Below, piece after piece: positions 47,561 to 57,476 of a stretch of 64,000 bases of DNA. Every line of letters starts with the position of its first letter. Position 1 is the stretch's first letter. The notes below the pieces were generated by a model. It saw only the letters and a list, made by a program, of their open reading frames with translations. It did no database searches and was not told where the DNA came from. The stretch lies in assembly GCA_022447665.1 (NCBI GenBank), contig JAKVAQ010000029.1:1-64000 (forward strand), read 5' to 3'. Both the position numbers and the translations under genes were made by a program. Source of the DNA: Crocinitomicaceae bacterium. GTDB lineage: Bacteria > Bacteroidota > Bacteroidia > Flavobacteriales_D > Crocinitomicaceae.

Positions 47561-50212
47561 GTGGCAAAATCCAAAGCAAAGGAGACCCCTTTAATGAAGC
47601 AATACAACCAAATCAAGGGCAAATACCCTGATGCTTTGTTATTGTTTCGTGTAGGAGATTTTTATGAAACTTTTGGAGATGACGCTGTAAAAGCTTCTAA
47701 GATCCTAAATATAATTCTTACCAAACGTGCGAATGGTTCAGCTTCAGAAATTGCCTTAGCAGGTTTTCCGCACCATTCACTTGATACCTATTTACCAAAA
47801 CTGGTAAGAGCGGGTGAACGGGTGGCTATTTGTGATCAATTAGAAGATCCAAAAACCACCAAAAAAATCGTAAAAAGAGGAGTAACTGAACTAGTAACTC
47901 CAGGTGTTACCTATAACGATAAGGTGCTCGAAGGAAAAGAGAATAATTTCCTTTGCGGACTTCATTTTGAAACGATTAAAGGCAAACTAAGAGTTGGTGC
48001 TTCGTTCTTAGACATCAGTACAGGAGAGTTTTTAGTTGCTGAAGGAACGACCGAATACATCAACAAACTTATTCAAGGATTTCAGCCGAAAGAAATTCTA
48101 TATCAAAAAGGTAAAAACAAAATCTACGACGAGCATTTTGCCCATAAGATTTATACTTATCGTTTAGACGATTGGGTATTTACCATTGATTTTGCCAAAG
48201 AGAATTTAGAAAAGCATTTTGCGGTTAAATCACTTAAAGGTTTTGGAATTGACAAACTAGAATTAGCTGCCATTGCGGGCTCTGTTGTTTTGCATTATTT
48301 GAATGAAACACAACACGACAAAACGGCGCACATCAAAAATATTTCTCGAATTGAAGAGGAGAAATATATGTGGCTAGATCGCTTTACCATCAGGAATCTA
48401 GAGTTACTTTATTCTGCCAATGACAATGCCACTACTCTAGTGGATATTCTTGATCAAACGATCACTCCTCCGGGAAGTAGAATGATGCGCCGATGGATGG
48501 TATTACCCTTGAAAGATCTTGCTCCGATTCAAGAGCGCCACGCAATTGTTAGTCATTTCTTAGATCATCGGGATCAAAGTGATGAAATCCAAATGCAACT
48601 GAAGGAGATTGGTGATCTTGAACGTATCATTTCAAAAGTTGCTACTACACGTATCAACCCAAAAGAAATAGTTCAGTTAAAAAGAGCATTAAACGCGGTT
48701 ATTCCGATTAAAGCCCTTTGCGAGAAATCAAAGCATAAGCAATTAACCCTGCTAACCGACGCCTTGAATCCTTGCGAAAAACTTATTGCCCGAATTGAAG
48801 AGGAATTACTTCCAGACCCAGCCATTGCAGTAGCGAAAGGATTTGTAATTAACGATGGGGTAAATGCCGAATTGGATGAACTACGTGAGATTCTCACCAA
48901 TGGGAAGCAATATCTTGAAAACCTTAAAGATCGCGAATCAGAAGCAACAGGAATTCCAAGTTTGAAAATTGGCTTTAATAACGTTTTCGGTTATTACATT
49001 GAGGTTAGAAACTCACATAAAGACAAAGTTCCAGAAAAATGGATTCGAAAACAAACTTTGGTTAATGCCGAGCGCTACATCACCGAAGAACTTAAAACTT
49101 ACGAAGCAAAAATCTTAGGTGCTGAAGAGAAAATTCATGCACTTGAAACCCAACTCCTGAATGATTTGATATTCGGGATGGCCGATTTCATTGCACCAAT
49201 TCAGCATAACGCACATTTGTTGGCAAAACTAGACTGCCTAATTGCCTTTGCTGAAGTTGCCTACAATAACCATTATGTTGCCCCAGAAATGGACGATAGC
49301 TTGGTCATTGATATTAAAGAAGGGCGTCACCCAGTAATTGAAAAGCAGCTACCAATGGGTGAAGAGTATATTTCAAACGATGTTTTCCTAGACAATAGCT
49401 CTCAACAAATCATCATGATTACCGGTCCTAACATGTCTGGTAAATCAGCTATCCTTCGTCAAACAGCGCTTATATCGTTAATGGCACAAATTGGTTCTTT
49501 TGTACCGGCGAAAACAGCACGCTTAGGTTTGATAGATAAAATATTTACCCGTGTTGGTGCTTCAGATAATATTTCCTCTGGTGAATCTACTTTCATGGTT
49601 GAAATGAATGAAACAGCGAGTATTCTGAATAACCTCTCTGAGCGCAGTCTAATTATTTTAGACGAAATTGGTAGAGGAACCTCAACATATGATGGGATTT
49701 CAATTGCTTGGGCGATCACAGAATACCTCCACGAAAATAATAAGGCGCAACCAAAAACATTATTCGCAACACACTATCATGAATTGAATGAAATGACCAA
49801 TTCATTCAACCGCATTAAGAACTATAATGTAGCCATCAAAGAAATCGGTAATAAGGTCATCTTTATTCGAAAATTAGTTCCAGGCGGTTCAGCCCATAGC
49901 TTTGGTATTCATGTAGCAAAAATGGCGGGGATGCCGAACCAGGTTCTAGACAAAGCTGAACAAATTCTTACACAACTAGAAAAATCTCATAGTTCAGAGC
50001 TACAACCAAAAAATGGTAAGAAAAAGAAGAAAGTAGTTGCGGCTGTAAATGGAGATGACTCCGGAGAAATGCAATTAAGCTTTTTTCAACTTGACGATCC
50101 TGTTTTGCTTCAGATACGTGATGAAATCGAAAATATTGATATCAATACACTTACGCCCGTAGAAGCACTTATGAAATTGAACGATATTAAGAAGTATATG
50201 GGGGTTAAATAA
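47561..50212 (+). CDS. mutS: DNA mismatch repair protein MutS
   Basis: 883 residues from the GTG at 47561, which gives the usual start [15 protein letters not shown]; a GTG at 47525 would add 12 residues unlike the family. MutS recognises mismatches and small loops. The mismatch-binding wedge [10 protein letters not shown], Walker A GPNMSGKS, Walker [17 protein letters not shown] and the ATHYHEL segment are present. The sequence follows the MutS1 pattern throughout. It stands alone. Confidence 0.97.
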   Translation: MAKSKAKETPLMKQYNQIKGKYPDALLLFRVGDFYETFGDDAVKASKILNIILTKRANGSASEIALAGFPHHSLDTYLPKLVRAGERVAICDQLEDPKTTKKIVKRGVTELVTPGVTYNDKVLEGKENNFLCGLHFETIKGKLRVGASFLDISTGEFLVAEGTTEYINKLIQGFQPKEILYQKGKNKIYDEHFAHKIYTYRLDDWVFTIDFAKENLEKHFAVKSLKGFGIDKLELAAIAGSVVLHYLNETQHDKTAHIKNISRIEEEKYMWLDRFTIRNLELLYSANDNATTLVDILDQTITPPGSRMMRRWMVLPLKDLAPIQERHAIVSHFLDHRDQSDEIQMQLKEIGDLERIISKVATTRINPKEIVQLKRALNAVIPIKALCEKSKHKQLTLLTDALNPCEKLIARIEEELLPDPAIAVAKGFVINDGVNAELDELREILTNGKQYLENLKDRESEATGIPSLKIGFNNVFGYYIEVRNSHKDKVPEKWIRKQTLVNAERYITEELKTYEAKILGAEEKIHALETQLLNDLIFGMADFIAPIQHNAHLLAKLDCLIAFAEVAYNNHYVAPEMDDSLVIDIKEGRHPVIEKQLPMGEEYISNDVFLDNSSQQIIMITGPNMSGKSAILRQTALISLMAQIGSFVPAKTARLGLIDKIFTRVGASDNISSGESTFMVEMNETASILNNLSERSLIILDEIGRGTSTYDGISIAWAITEYLHENNKAQPKTLFATHYHELNEMTNSFNRIKNYNVAIKEIGNKVIFIRKLVPGGSAHSFGIHVAKMAGMPNQVLDKAEQILTQLEKSHSSELQPKNGKKKKKVVAAVNGDDSGEMQLSFFQLDDPVLLQIRDEIENIDINTLTPVEALMKLNDIKKYMGVK

Positions 50213-50358
50213 CACTTTATACCCCTTCAATCTCAGTATCTAGAGCACTGCAAATCAAAATGTGTGAAATTCACCATTCGACCAGCCAAATAAGGCGTTC
50301 ATCTAAAAACACCTCCTACTACACACCTTTTATGGCCGTTTCTTGTATATTAAGAGCG

Positions 50359-52578
50359 ATGAATGTCCAAAATCATTCTAAATATTTTATAACATTCTGT
50401 GTTTTAATCTTGTCTTTTTCTTGGCATTCTGAAGCATTGTCTCAGAAAAAAACCGACACTCTAATTATAGATCTTGAGTGGGTAGAAAAAGTTATAACCG
50501 ATGAGACCAAAACAGCCCAAGAGGTTGATGAAACACTTGGTGGTTCTGAAGGATGGAATTGGTATGCGATAAGCGAGTATCAGTACCAGTTTATACAAAA
50601 TCTATTCATAGAAAGAGCGGAATCTTCGCTAACGATGGAAGAAAAATACAACTGGTACTCATACATCAGAATGCATTCTCAATACTTTTCAAGAATCGGT
50701 GAGACCGTTATCTACTACGAAAAAATGATTGCCATTGCTAATGTATTGGAAGACACACTTAAAATAAATAGAACCTATTTCGACCTTGCGTATTTCTACA
50801 ATAAGAATAATATGCTGGATGAAAGCCTCGAATGGATGAAGGCTTCAATGCAATTAACCAAACCTTTAGAAGATCAAGGACACTTTCGGGTTGCAGCTTT
50901 TTGGTATGGATTTTACTTAACCAATTATGCCTGGCTTACCAAAGATCATTCGCTTCAAGACTCTGCGGTATATTACATTTCTAACGCGTACAACAATCTG
51001 AAAAGAACGAATACCTACGACGGAGAAACCATAATTATTTATACCATGGCCTTGGCAAGAGCCGATAGACGAGAAGAAGCCATTAAAATTTCCAAATATG
51101 GATACAGAACAGCAACGGTTAGAAATGACCTTCTCTACATGGAACGGTTTGCTCGTCAAACGGCAGATTATTATCTAGGCTTAGGGGAAAAAGATAGTTC
51201 TATTCGATACTATCAATTGGCCGCTATTGAAGATCAAAAAATCAATGGAGACAATCCCCAAATGGTTTCGCTTCGAAATCCCAAGTATAAAATTCACCTT
51301 CACAAGATTTACGGTGTCCTTCAATACTACGACAAGTTTGACATGTTTGAAGATCTTGTTCATGTAATGGATCAGGCTTTGACAATTGCCAAAACTGATA
51401 GTCCAGAACTTCAAATGGAATATAATCACATGGCCATAGAATACTATGCTAGAGCTGGTGAAACTGATAAAGCGCTTCAAGCAAGTAGGGTCTACGCGAA
51501 CCTCTCCGATAGCCTCCACAGAGTAGAGGTAAACAAATATACCGAAGCACACAGTGCCCATGCACATGCCCAAATTTCAATGACCAAGGAACAAGCCGCC
51601 AAAGAAAAGGAAGCTTTAGATCTAATTAACGAAAAAGAAAACGAACGTCAAAGCACAGTGTTTATAGCACTATCCTCAGGTATAGCTGGTCTAGGATTGT
51701 TTTTAGGCATTGTATTTAATCGGTTCAGAAAAACCCAAAAACAAAAGAAAGTCATAGAAGAGCAGAAGCTAATGGTAGACAAATCTTTTAAAGAACTTGA
51801 GACCAAAAACAAAGAAATTCTCTCCTCTATTGCATACGCGAAAAGAATTCAATCGGCTATTTTACCTCCAGATGAAATATTAGCGAAGCACCTTTCGGAT
51901 GCCTTTGTTCTTTATAAACCAAAGGATATTGTTGCAGGGGATTTTTATTGGTTAGAGCAAAAAGACGACGTTACCCTATTTGCTGCGGCCGATTGCACGG
52001 GACACGGCGTTCCTGGAGCTATGGTTTCTGTCGTTTGTAATAATGGTCTTAACCGTTCTGTACGAGAGCATAATATCACAGACCCTGGGGCAGTGCTCAA
52101 TAAAACAAGAGACATCGTAATTGCAGAGTTCGAAAAATCCAATGACGATGTTTATGATGGAATGGATATTGCCGTTTGTGCGTTAGAAGAAAAAACGCAA
52201 GATGGGTCGCGAAAATTAAAATTTGCTGGAGCCTTTAACCCGCTATGGATCGTTCGAAACGGAAGTGGAAAAGTAGAAGAAATTAAGGCGGACAAACAAC
52301 CTATAGGTCAATATGACTTCGAACATAAGCCGTTCACTACACATGAAACAGTGCTTAATGAGGGTGATACACTTTATGTTTTTAGCGATGGATATGCTGA
52401 TCAATTTGGGGGACCAAGAGCAAAAAAACTACGTGCTCAAGGACTTCAAAAGCTTTTTCTGGAAATTGTCTCTCTGCCCATGGAAGAGCAGCGTAAAAGA
52501 CTCAACTCTTTCTTTGAAGAATGGAAAGGTAATCTAGAGCAGATCGATGATATTTGCGTGATGGGCGTGAGAATATAA
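50359..52578 (+). CDS. TPR sensor protein with SpoIIE/PP2C phosphatase domain
   Basis: 739 residues from the ATG at 50359, chosen because it begins a signal peptide (NVQNHSKYFITFCVLILSFSW); an ATG at 50260 would add 33 residues. The periplasmic part (about 30-400) is helical with TPR-like spacing. A transmembrane helix (about 432-452, FIALSSGIAGLGLFLGIVF) leads to a coiled coil and then a SpoIIE-type PP2C domain (about 495-739) with VAGDFYWLE, AAADCTGHGVPGA and FSDGYADQFGG. Such proteins dephosphorylate anti-sigma antagonist proteins in partner-switching systems; no partner is encoded nearby. Confidence 0.88.
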   Translation: MNVQNHSKYFITFCVLILSFSWHSEALSQKKTDTLIIDLEWVEKVITDETKTAQEVDETLGGSEGWNWYAISEYQYQFIQNLFIERAESSLTMEEKYNWYSYIRMHSQYFSRIGETVIYYEKMIAIANVLEDTLKINRTYFDLAYFYNKNNMLDESLEWMKASMQLTKPLEDQGHFRVAAFWYGFYLTNYAWLTKDHSLQDSAVYYISNAYNNLKRTNTYDGETIIIYTMALARADRREEAIKISKYGYRTATVRNDLLYMERFARQTADYYLGLGEKDSSIRYYQLAAIEDQKINGDNPQMVSLRNPKYKIHLHKIYGVLQYYDKFDMFEDLVHVMDQALTIAKTDSPELQMEYNHMAIEYYARAGETDKALQASRVYANLSDSLHRVEVNKYTEAHSAHAHAQISMTKEQAAKEKEALDLINEKENERQSTVFIALSSGIAGLGLFLGIVFNRFRKTQKQKKVIEEQKLMVDKSFKELETKNKEILSSIAYAKRIQSAILPPDEILAKHLSDAFVLYKPKDIVAGDFYWLEQKDDVTLFAAADCTGHGVPGAMVSVVCNNGLNRSVREHNITDPGAVLNKTRDIVIAEFEKSNDDVYDGMDIAVCALEEKTQDGSRKLKFAGAFNPLWIVRNGSGKVEEIKADKQPIGQYDFEHKPFTTHETVLNEGDTLYVFSDGYADQFGGPRAKKLRAQGLQKLFLEIVSLPMEEQRKRLNSFFEEWKGNLEQIDDICVMGVRI

Positions 52579-53034
52579 ATTCGAACAAACATCTAAGCAG
52601 TTTACCCTGCCTTGCCTTCAGTCCAGCTTTCGGCGGCCGAAGGAGCGGAGTCGAAGGGTGAAAGGAGAGCGAGCACTGCTCGCGAAGGACCGAGCGCCGT
52701 CTGATTAAGACGGGAATAAGCAAGGCTGTAGAATATAACAGACTGGTGCCTCAGGCGATGTGCTGAGGCTCTCGAAGTAGATTCGAGGAACGAGAATTGT
52801 CTCGAAGGCATTATCCTTAAAAAGTTTATACTTAAGATCCGGTACTTCGACGGGCTCAGCATCCTGTATTTTTTTATGTTGATCCTCAACTCCGGTCCCT
52901 TCTGAGCGAAGTCGAAGGGCTCGGACACCAAAATCATTTAAATCTCACTTGGTTTTTGGACAACTTAACTTAAAATTTCCCGTACTCACTAAGAAGGTGT
53001 TGCATAGCAACATCGCCTACCCTACCTTAGTTTT
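52579..53034. other. Hairpin-rich intergenic region of 456 bp
   Basis: No gene is supported. It is visibly more GC-rich than its surroundings. It contains several perfect inverted repeats (see the repeat entry) plus TGTTGC-ATA-GCAACA at 52998-53012, 22 bases before the next ATG. Minus-strand frames here are translations of the repeats. Confidence 0.6.
52605..52930. repeat. Cluster of palindromic repeats
   Basis: Perfect hairpins include GCGAGCA/TGCTCGC (52669-52683), CCGTCT/AGACGG (52697-52713), GCCTCAG/CTGAGGC (52748-52769) and CTCGAA/TTCGAG (52771-52787). Copies of a GAGCGGAGTCGAAGGG-like unit occur at about 52643-52658 and 52903-52919, the latter within CCCTTC...GAAGGG (52897-52919), and in opposite orientation at 52843-52860 (CTTCGACGGGCTCAG). 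Such units are dispersed in many Flavobacteriia genomes. Confidence 0.6.
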
Positions 53035-54261
53035 ATGCAGAAATGGAGCCCTAGCCTAATCATTCTTCTTGGAATTGTATTTATAGTACTTAGTGCCGTA
53101 TTGCCCGACGAAAAAGAAATTTCAGATTCGAAAAGTCTTCCTACAGGAATTATTTTGGACTCCATGGAGAATCAAGTAATGCTCAATTACGAAAACAATG
53201 AACCAGTAGAATTCTTCTCCGACATCTTCACACCTGTATGCAATACAGGAGAATGTTTACCTGTAAAAATCAAACTCTATTGGGATTTAAAGGGAGAATA
53301 CAAGCGTTTCGAAATGCCAGAAGGGGAGATTCTCACAAAGCTAGACCATGTTCCATTTGATAGGTATGATTATGATTTATTGGATGAAATTTTAAATCGT
53401 GAAGATGACCCTAGAACGGCAGAGTTCAAAGAATATATTGATGACCCAGTGAAACAGAATAAGGACAACGATGGGGATGGCGATGTCAGTTATTCGGAAC
53501 CTTCACCGAGTATGTCAAGCAGCAAGTTTATTTACATGGACAAACATGATATGGTAGATGGAATTACAGGCTTTACTCTACCCGAACAAGAAGATAAATT
53601 TGTGCCTGGAGCATTATACACTTCTTATACGCTGTGGGGGCTAGCCAATGATCCTAAAAAGCTAATGCTTGAGTTTGGACAAGAACACTTATTCGTCAAG
53701 TATGCAAATACAATACTTTCAAAAGGCGACCGAGATCTTCGTAAAGATGTAACAGATTATTTGACCACCTTACATGAAGAACCAAACGGTCATGCCAATA
53801 TGATCGCAACTTATATCGACACCTGTGATTATGAACGTTTCCCAAAACTGATTCCCAAACTCCTTAAACAAATTTATTTTAAAGAAACAGATTTAGACAC
53901 CATTTGCTACGCTCAACATAAAGCGTATTTCAGAACGCGTGATTTTGACACGAAAACTAGCTTACTCTCAAAATGGACGTCATCATATACTTGCGATTAT
54001 ATCCTAAGTGATATTGCTGCATACTTAATCTTTGATAGAACTTACGTGTCTCCCGCTGCAGATATGTTTGATAACAAAAGCTCTTGGCCCTCAGATGTTG
54101 CGCCACGTTTAATAATTCTAGCTGAAAACCTAGAGAGTTCCCGACCAAATTCCGATAAAGATTACCTCTTAAAAATGATGATGAATCATGAGGATAAAAT
54201 GACCCCCGAGCAGTACATTAGAGTTCAAGAACTATCAGCTGAAATAGGTCCTGACGAATAA
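53035..54261 (+). CDS. Membrane-anchored protein of unknown function
   Basis: 408 residues. One N-terminal hydrophobic segment (about 7-24), then a polar body, probably periplasmic. Residues about 55-115 form a distinct block with FTPVCNTGECLPVKIKLYWD (two close cysteines, in a CxTGEC motif) and LTKLDHVPF. A DNDGDGDV stretch near residue 147 could bind calcium. The C-terminal ~200 residues are helical and may form repeats. I do not recognise a family with known function. It stands alone between the repeat region and the photolyase gene. Confidence 0.75.
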   Translation: MQKWSPSLIILLGIVFIVLSAVLPDEKEISDSKSLPTGIILDSMENQVMLNYENNEPVEFFSDIFTPVCNTGECLPVKIKLYWDLKGEYKRFEMPEGEILTKLDHVPFDRYDYDLLDEILNREDDPRTAEFKEYIDDPVKQNKDNDGDGDVSYSEPSPSMSSSKFIYMDKHDMVDGITGFTLPEQEDKFVPGALYTSYTLWGLANDPKKLMLEFGQEHLFVKYANTILSKGDRDLRKDVTDYLTTLHEEPNGHANMIATYIDTCDYERFPKLIPKLLKQIYFKETDLDTICYAQHKAYFRTRDFDTKTSLLSKWTSSYTCDYILSDIAAYLIFDRTYVSPAADMFDNKSSWPSDVAPRLIILAENLESSRPNSDKDYLLKMMMNHEDKMTPEQYIRVQELSAEIGPDE

Positions 54262-54294
54262 ACTTTTCTACCTTAGATCTGTTAATTGAAGTGT

Positions 54295-55596
54295 ATGCTA
54301 TATTTCTGGTTCCGAAGAGATTTAAGACTCAATGATAATACGGGTTTAAATGCCGCTTTAAAGATTGGTAAAAAGGTACAACCCATCTTTATTTTTGATA
54401 AAAAAATATTGAATGAATTGCCTAAAGAAGATGCGCGTGTTTCATTCATTCACAAACACCTTGAAAAGATTAATTCAGAACTTGAGCCCTATCAATCTTC
54501 AGTTAGAATTGAAATCGGAAATCCGGCAGACGTTTGGAAAAAAATACTGGCTGAAGGAGAAGTTGAAGGGCTTTACTTTAACCATGATTATGAACCTTAC
54601 GCCATGGAGCGTGACGAGGTAATCACCAATTTGTTTGAAGGGAAAAAGCTTACCGTTAAATCATTTAAAGACCATGTGTTTTTTGAAAAGGATGAAGTGG
54701 TAAAAGATGATGGAAAACCTTACACAGTATTTACCCCATACAAAAGAAAGTGGTTAAAGAAATATGCAGAGATTGATAATAGTCCTGAACCAAATGAAGA
54801 GGCGCTACGGGAAAACTTTGCTAAATCAAATTATAAGGCGCCATCGCATGAAGAAATTGGCTTTGTCCCAGCAAAATTGATTGCCCCTGATTTTGAATTG
54901 AAGTTTGTAAAGGATTATGACAAGCATAGAGATTTTCCTGGAAAGAATCATACGACGCACATTGGTCATCATTTACGTTTTGGTACCGTCAGTGTGCGAG
55001 CAGTTGTGGAATATGGAAATAAAAAAAACGAGACCTTTTTAAGTGAAATCGTTTGGCGCGACTTCTTCTCTCAGATCTTATGGCATTTTCCGCATGTGGT
55101 AACTGAGAACTTCAGAGCGAAGTATAATGGTATCGCCTGGAGAAAAAATCACGAAGATTTTAAAAAGTGGTGCGAAGGTAAAACGGGCTACCCGATTGTA
55201 GACGCTGGCATGCGTGAGCTGAATGAAACGGGATTTATGCACAATAGGGTGCGAATGATTACCGCCAGCTTTTTGGTAAAGCACTTACTAATTGACTGGC
55301 GTTGGGGAGAAGCTTACTTCGCAGAAAAGCTTTTAGATTTTGATTTGGCTTCAAATAACGGGAACTGGCAGTGGGTAGCCGGAACGGGCTGTGACGCATC
55401 ACCTTATTTTAGAGTGTTCAATCCAGAATCACAACAACAAAAGTTTGATAAGCAAGGCGAATACATTCGTAAATGGGTGCCTGAATTTGATTCCTTGGAT
55501 TACCCAGCGCCTATGGTGGAGCATAAATTTGCCAGAGAGCGTGCCATTAGCACATATAAAGAAGGTATTGCACTCGTTAATGAGGCGTTAAATTAA
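54295..55596 (+). CDS. phrB: Deoxyribodipyrimidine photolyase
   Basis: 433 residues from ATG 54295, giving the family start MLYFWFRRDLRLNDNTG; the TTG three codons upstream is less likely. The N-terminal alpha/beta domain binds the antenna chromophore. The C-terminal helical domain binds FAD and the pyrimidine dimer, with TGYPIVDAGMREL, MHNRVRMITASFL and NNGNWQWVAGTG. It repairs UV-induced cyclobutane dimers with light. It is followed by a TIGR01777 epimerase gene, a frequent neighbour in Bacteroidota. Confidence 0.95.
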   Translation: MLYFWFRRDLRLNDNTGLNAALKIGKKVQPIFIFDKKILNELPKEDARVSFIHKHLEKINSELEPYQSSVRIEIGNPADVWKKILAEGEVEGLYFNHDYEPYAMERDEVITNLFEGKKLTVKSFKDHVFFEKDEVVKDDGKPYTVFTPYKRKWLKKYAEIDNSPEPNEEALRENFAKSNYKAPSHEEIGFVPAKLIAPDFELKFVKDYDKHRDFPGKNHTTHIGHHLRFGTVSVRAVVEYGNKKNETFLSEIVWRDFFSQILWHFPHVVTENFRAKYNGIAWRKNHEDFKKWCEGKTGYPIVDAGMRELNETGFMHNRVRMITASFLVKHLLIDWRWGEAYFAEKLLDFDLASNNGNWQWVAGTGCDASPYFRVFNPESQQQKFDKQGEYIRKWVPEFDSLDYPAPMVEHKFARERAISTYKEGIALVNEALN

Positions 55597-55630
55597 TTGC
55601 TTGATTCACATTTAAAACTAAATTTATCTC

Positions 55631-56524
55631 ATGTCACGAATTTTAATCACCGGTGGATCAGGACTTATTGGTAAAGCACTCACAAAAGCTTTATTGGATA
55701 AAGGATATTCAGTGCGAATCTTATCGCGATCAAAAAAAACCGATACTGACCGTATTGATTATAAGACATGGAATATTGAGCAGGGAATTCTTGAAGAAGG
55801 CACTTTGGATGGTGTTGAGCATATTATTCATTTAGCCGGGGCCAATGTGGCCGATAAACGCTGGTCTGATGCTTATAAAAAAGTAATGCACGATAGCCGA
55901 GTAAAGTCTGCTGAACTATTATTGAATAATCTTCCAGAAAATCATGGTATAAAGTCCTTTATTACCGCAAGTGGAATTAATTATTACGGAACGCCAACTT
56001 CTGAAAATATATATTCAGAAACTGATCCTGCTGGGAGTGATTATTTAGCACAGTTAACTGTTGCCTGGGAGGCAGTGGCCGATAAGTTTAACGGCCGTGT
56101 TGTGAAATTGAGAACACCTGTTGTATTGAGCACAAAGGGGGGGGCACTCCCAAAAATTGCTAAACCTGTAAAAATGGGAATTGGATCTCCACTCGGTTCT
56201 GGAAAACAATATGTGCCTTGGGTACATATGAATGACTTGGTTAAGGCTTATCTATTTGCGCTAGAAAATGATATCACCGGTCCGTTTAATGTAGTTGCCG
56301 ATGAGCATTTAAGCAATGCTGATTTTACAAAAAAAATAGCGACTCATTTAGGCAAGAAACTTTGGGCGCCGAAAGTCCCAGCATTTGTTTTGAATTTAAT
56401 CTTGGGTAGTGAACGTGCTCAGATAGTGCTTGAAGGATCTCGTGCCAATGGTGAGCTGATTAAAAGCAAAGGATTCGTTTATGATCATCCGATCCTCGAT
56501 TTGAAGGATTTTGAATGGGGGTAG
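55631..56524 (+). CDS. TIGR01777-family SDR epimerase
   Basis: 297 residues. Rossmann fold with ILITGGSGLIG at the N-terminus and the NADP-type SRSKK after strand 2. The mid-section HLAGANVADKRWSDAYK, the TASGINYYG motif and the C-terminal DUF1731-like end (LGSERAQIVLEGSRA) define the family. The reaction is unknown; homologues occur beside photolyase genes. It lies 34 bases after the photolyase gene and may be cotranscribed with it. Confidence 0.88.
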   Translation: MSRILITGGSGLIGKALTKALLDKGYSVRILSRSKKTDTDRIDYKTWNIEQGILEEGTLDGVEHIIHLAGANVADKRWSDAYKKVMHDSRVKSAELLLNNLPENHGIKSFITASGINYYGTPTSENIYSETDPAGSDYLAQLTVAWEAVADKFNGRVVKLRTPVVLSTKGGALPKIAKPVKMGIGSPLGSGKQYVPWVHMNDLVKAYLFALENDITGPFNVVADEHLSNADFTKKIATHLGKKLWAPKVPAFVLNLILGSERAQIVLEGSRANGELIKSKGFVYDHPILDLKDFEWG

Positions 56525-56536
56525 GGCTAAAAATTC

Positions 56537-56785
56537 CTAGTCCTTTTGAGAACTGAAGAGTTTGTACGATATACCTGCATTAACAAATATTCCAGGCTGA
56601 ACGTTGTAATCAAAGCCAGTGCTTGCTTTATTCCATAACTCAATCAATCCTCCTATAGAGCCAAACACAGCAAACTTCTTAGAGAGATCATAGGTTAATT
56701 TGGGTCCAGCGAATATATTTACATGAGGCGCGTTATTTTGGAACCCCTTTTCAAACAGTATAGAGTCATGTCTATCTACAAATCT
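56537..56785 (-). pseudogene. C-terminal remnant of an outer-membrane protein
   Basis: About 80 codons encode the end of a small beta-barrel protein (HVNIFAGPKLTYDLS, FAVFGSIGGLIELW, PGIFVNAGISYKLFSSQ), but the N-terminal part and signal peptide are missing. Upstream in the same frame the translation passes into the REP-like hairpins and the RAYT gene, so an ATG-started frame reaching 56905 is not a natural protein. The simplest reading is an ancestral gene truncated by the RAYT-containing segment. I see no 5' half on the other side of that segment. Confidence 0.6.
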
Positions 56786-56799
56786 ATACCATTGCCATA

Positions 56800-56872
56800 G
56801 GAGTTGGGACTCCGCTCCGCTGGATTTGCAATCCTGCGTAACAAACCAAGTTATCGTGGATTTCCAATCCAC
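56800..56872. repeat. Three REP-like hairpins beside the RAYT gene
   Basis: GGAGT-TGGG-ACTCC (56800-56813), GGATT-TGC-AATCC (56822-56834, extended by flanking GC pairs past a T-T mismatch) and GTGGATT-TCC-AATCCAC (56856-56872) follow one another immediately after the RAYT stop. REP-associated tyrosine transposases are typically flanked by such elements. Confidence 0.7.
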
Positions 56873-56874
56873 AA

Positions 56875-57393
56875 TTAAACCGTTTTCAATTGAGGAGTCA
56901 AACACACCACTTGCTCTAAAACACTTTCTTCACCCAAATAATTACTCGCTGAAGAATACTTCCAGTCTTCAATTTTGGTAACATAACCCTCCTCTAATGG
57001 GTTGTTATGAATATATTGAATATTTTCCCAAACGAATTTTTCGGAGTATAATTCAATAGCATGATTTCCCGCCTGCCAAACCTTAAAGTTTTTGTGCTTT
57101 TTAGTCTTATTCGCCTCTGAATTGAACAGCGTAAGAAAATATTCGCGTCTCGATTCTGGATAATTCTCAATATTAAAAATCAATTGTTTTGAGGTGTGCT
57201 TTTTAAAATCCCTGATCACATCTTTTAATTCGAAACCTTCATTTGTATTCACAATTAAATGCAAATGATTTGTCATTAGACAAAAGGCATAAACGTTAAG
57301 TCCTTTGTTTTCAATGCAGTATTTTAAAGAATCAATTATTAAATCCTTATTCCGTTTTCTTGTGAAAACATCTGCCCAACCAACAATCGTCAT
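56875..57393 (-). CDS. REP-associated tyrosine transposase (RAYT, Y1/IS200-like)
   Basis: 172 residues from the ATG at 57393. The HuH motif is TNHLHLIVN (His43, His45) and the likely catalytic tyrosine is Tyr127 in IQYIHNNPLEEGYV, with the conserved KYSSASNY after it. RAYTs are single-copy relatives of IS200 transposases that process REP hairpins. The frame continues upstream without stop for 21 codons to an ATT at 57454-57456 preceded by TAA. This stretch encodes plausible family sequence (KTDGSYYLTMTIVGW), so the native start may be a rare ATT, or the original ATG may have been lost. Confidence 0.85.
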   Translation of the reverse strand: MTIVGWADVFTRKRNKDLIIDSLKYCIENKGLNVYAFCLMTNHLHLIVNTNEGFELKDVIRDFKKHTSKQLIFNIENYPESRREYFLTLFNSEANKTKKHKNFKVWQAGNHAIELYSEKFVWENIQYIHNNPLEEGYVTKIEDWKYSSASNYLGEESVLEQVVCLTPQLKTV

Positions 57394-57476
57394 GGTTAGG
57401 TAATAGGACCCATCTGTCTTAATATTTTGCTTTTCACCTTGTTTGATGATTCTAATTTATTAAAAGCGCGATATAC

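Noticed and set aside
52502-52937. Two minus-strand open frames in the repeat region
   Set aside because: They are translations of palindromic repeats, without start context or family resemblance.
56786-56905. N-terminal half of an open frame reaching 56905
   Set aside because: This part is the RAYT tail and REP-like hairpins read in another frame; only the C-terminal part resembles an outer-membrane protein.
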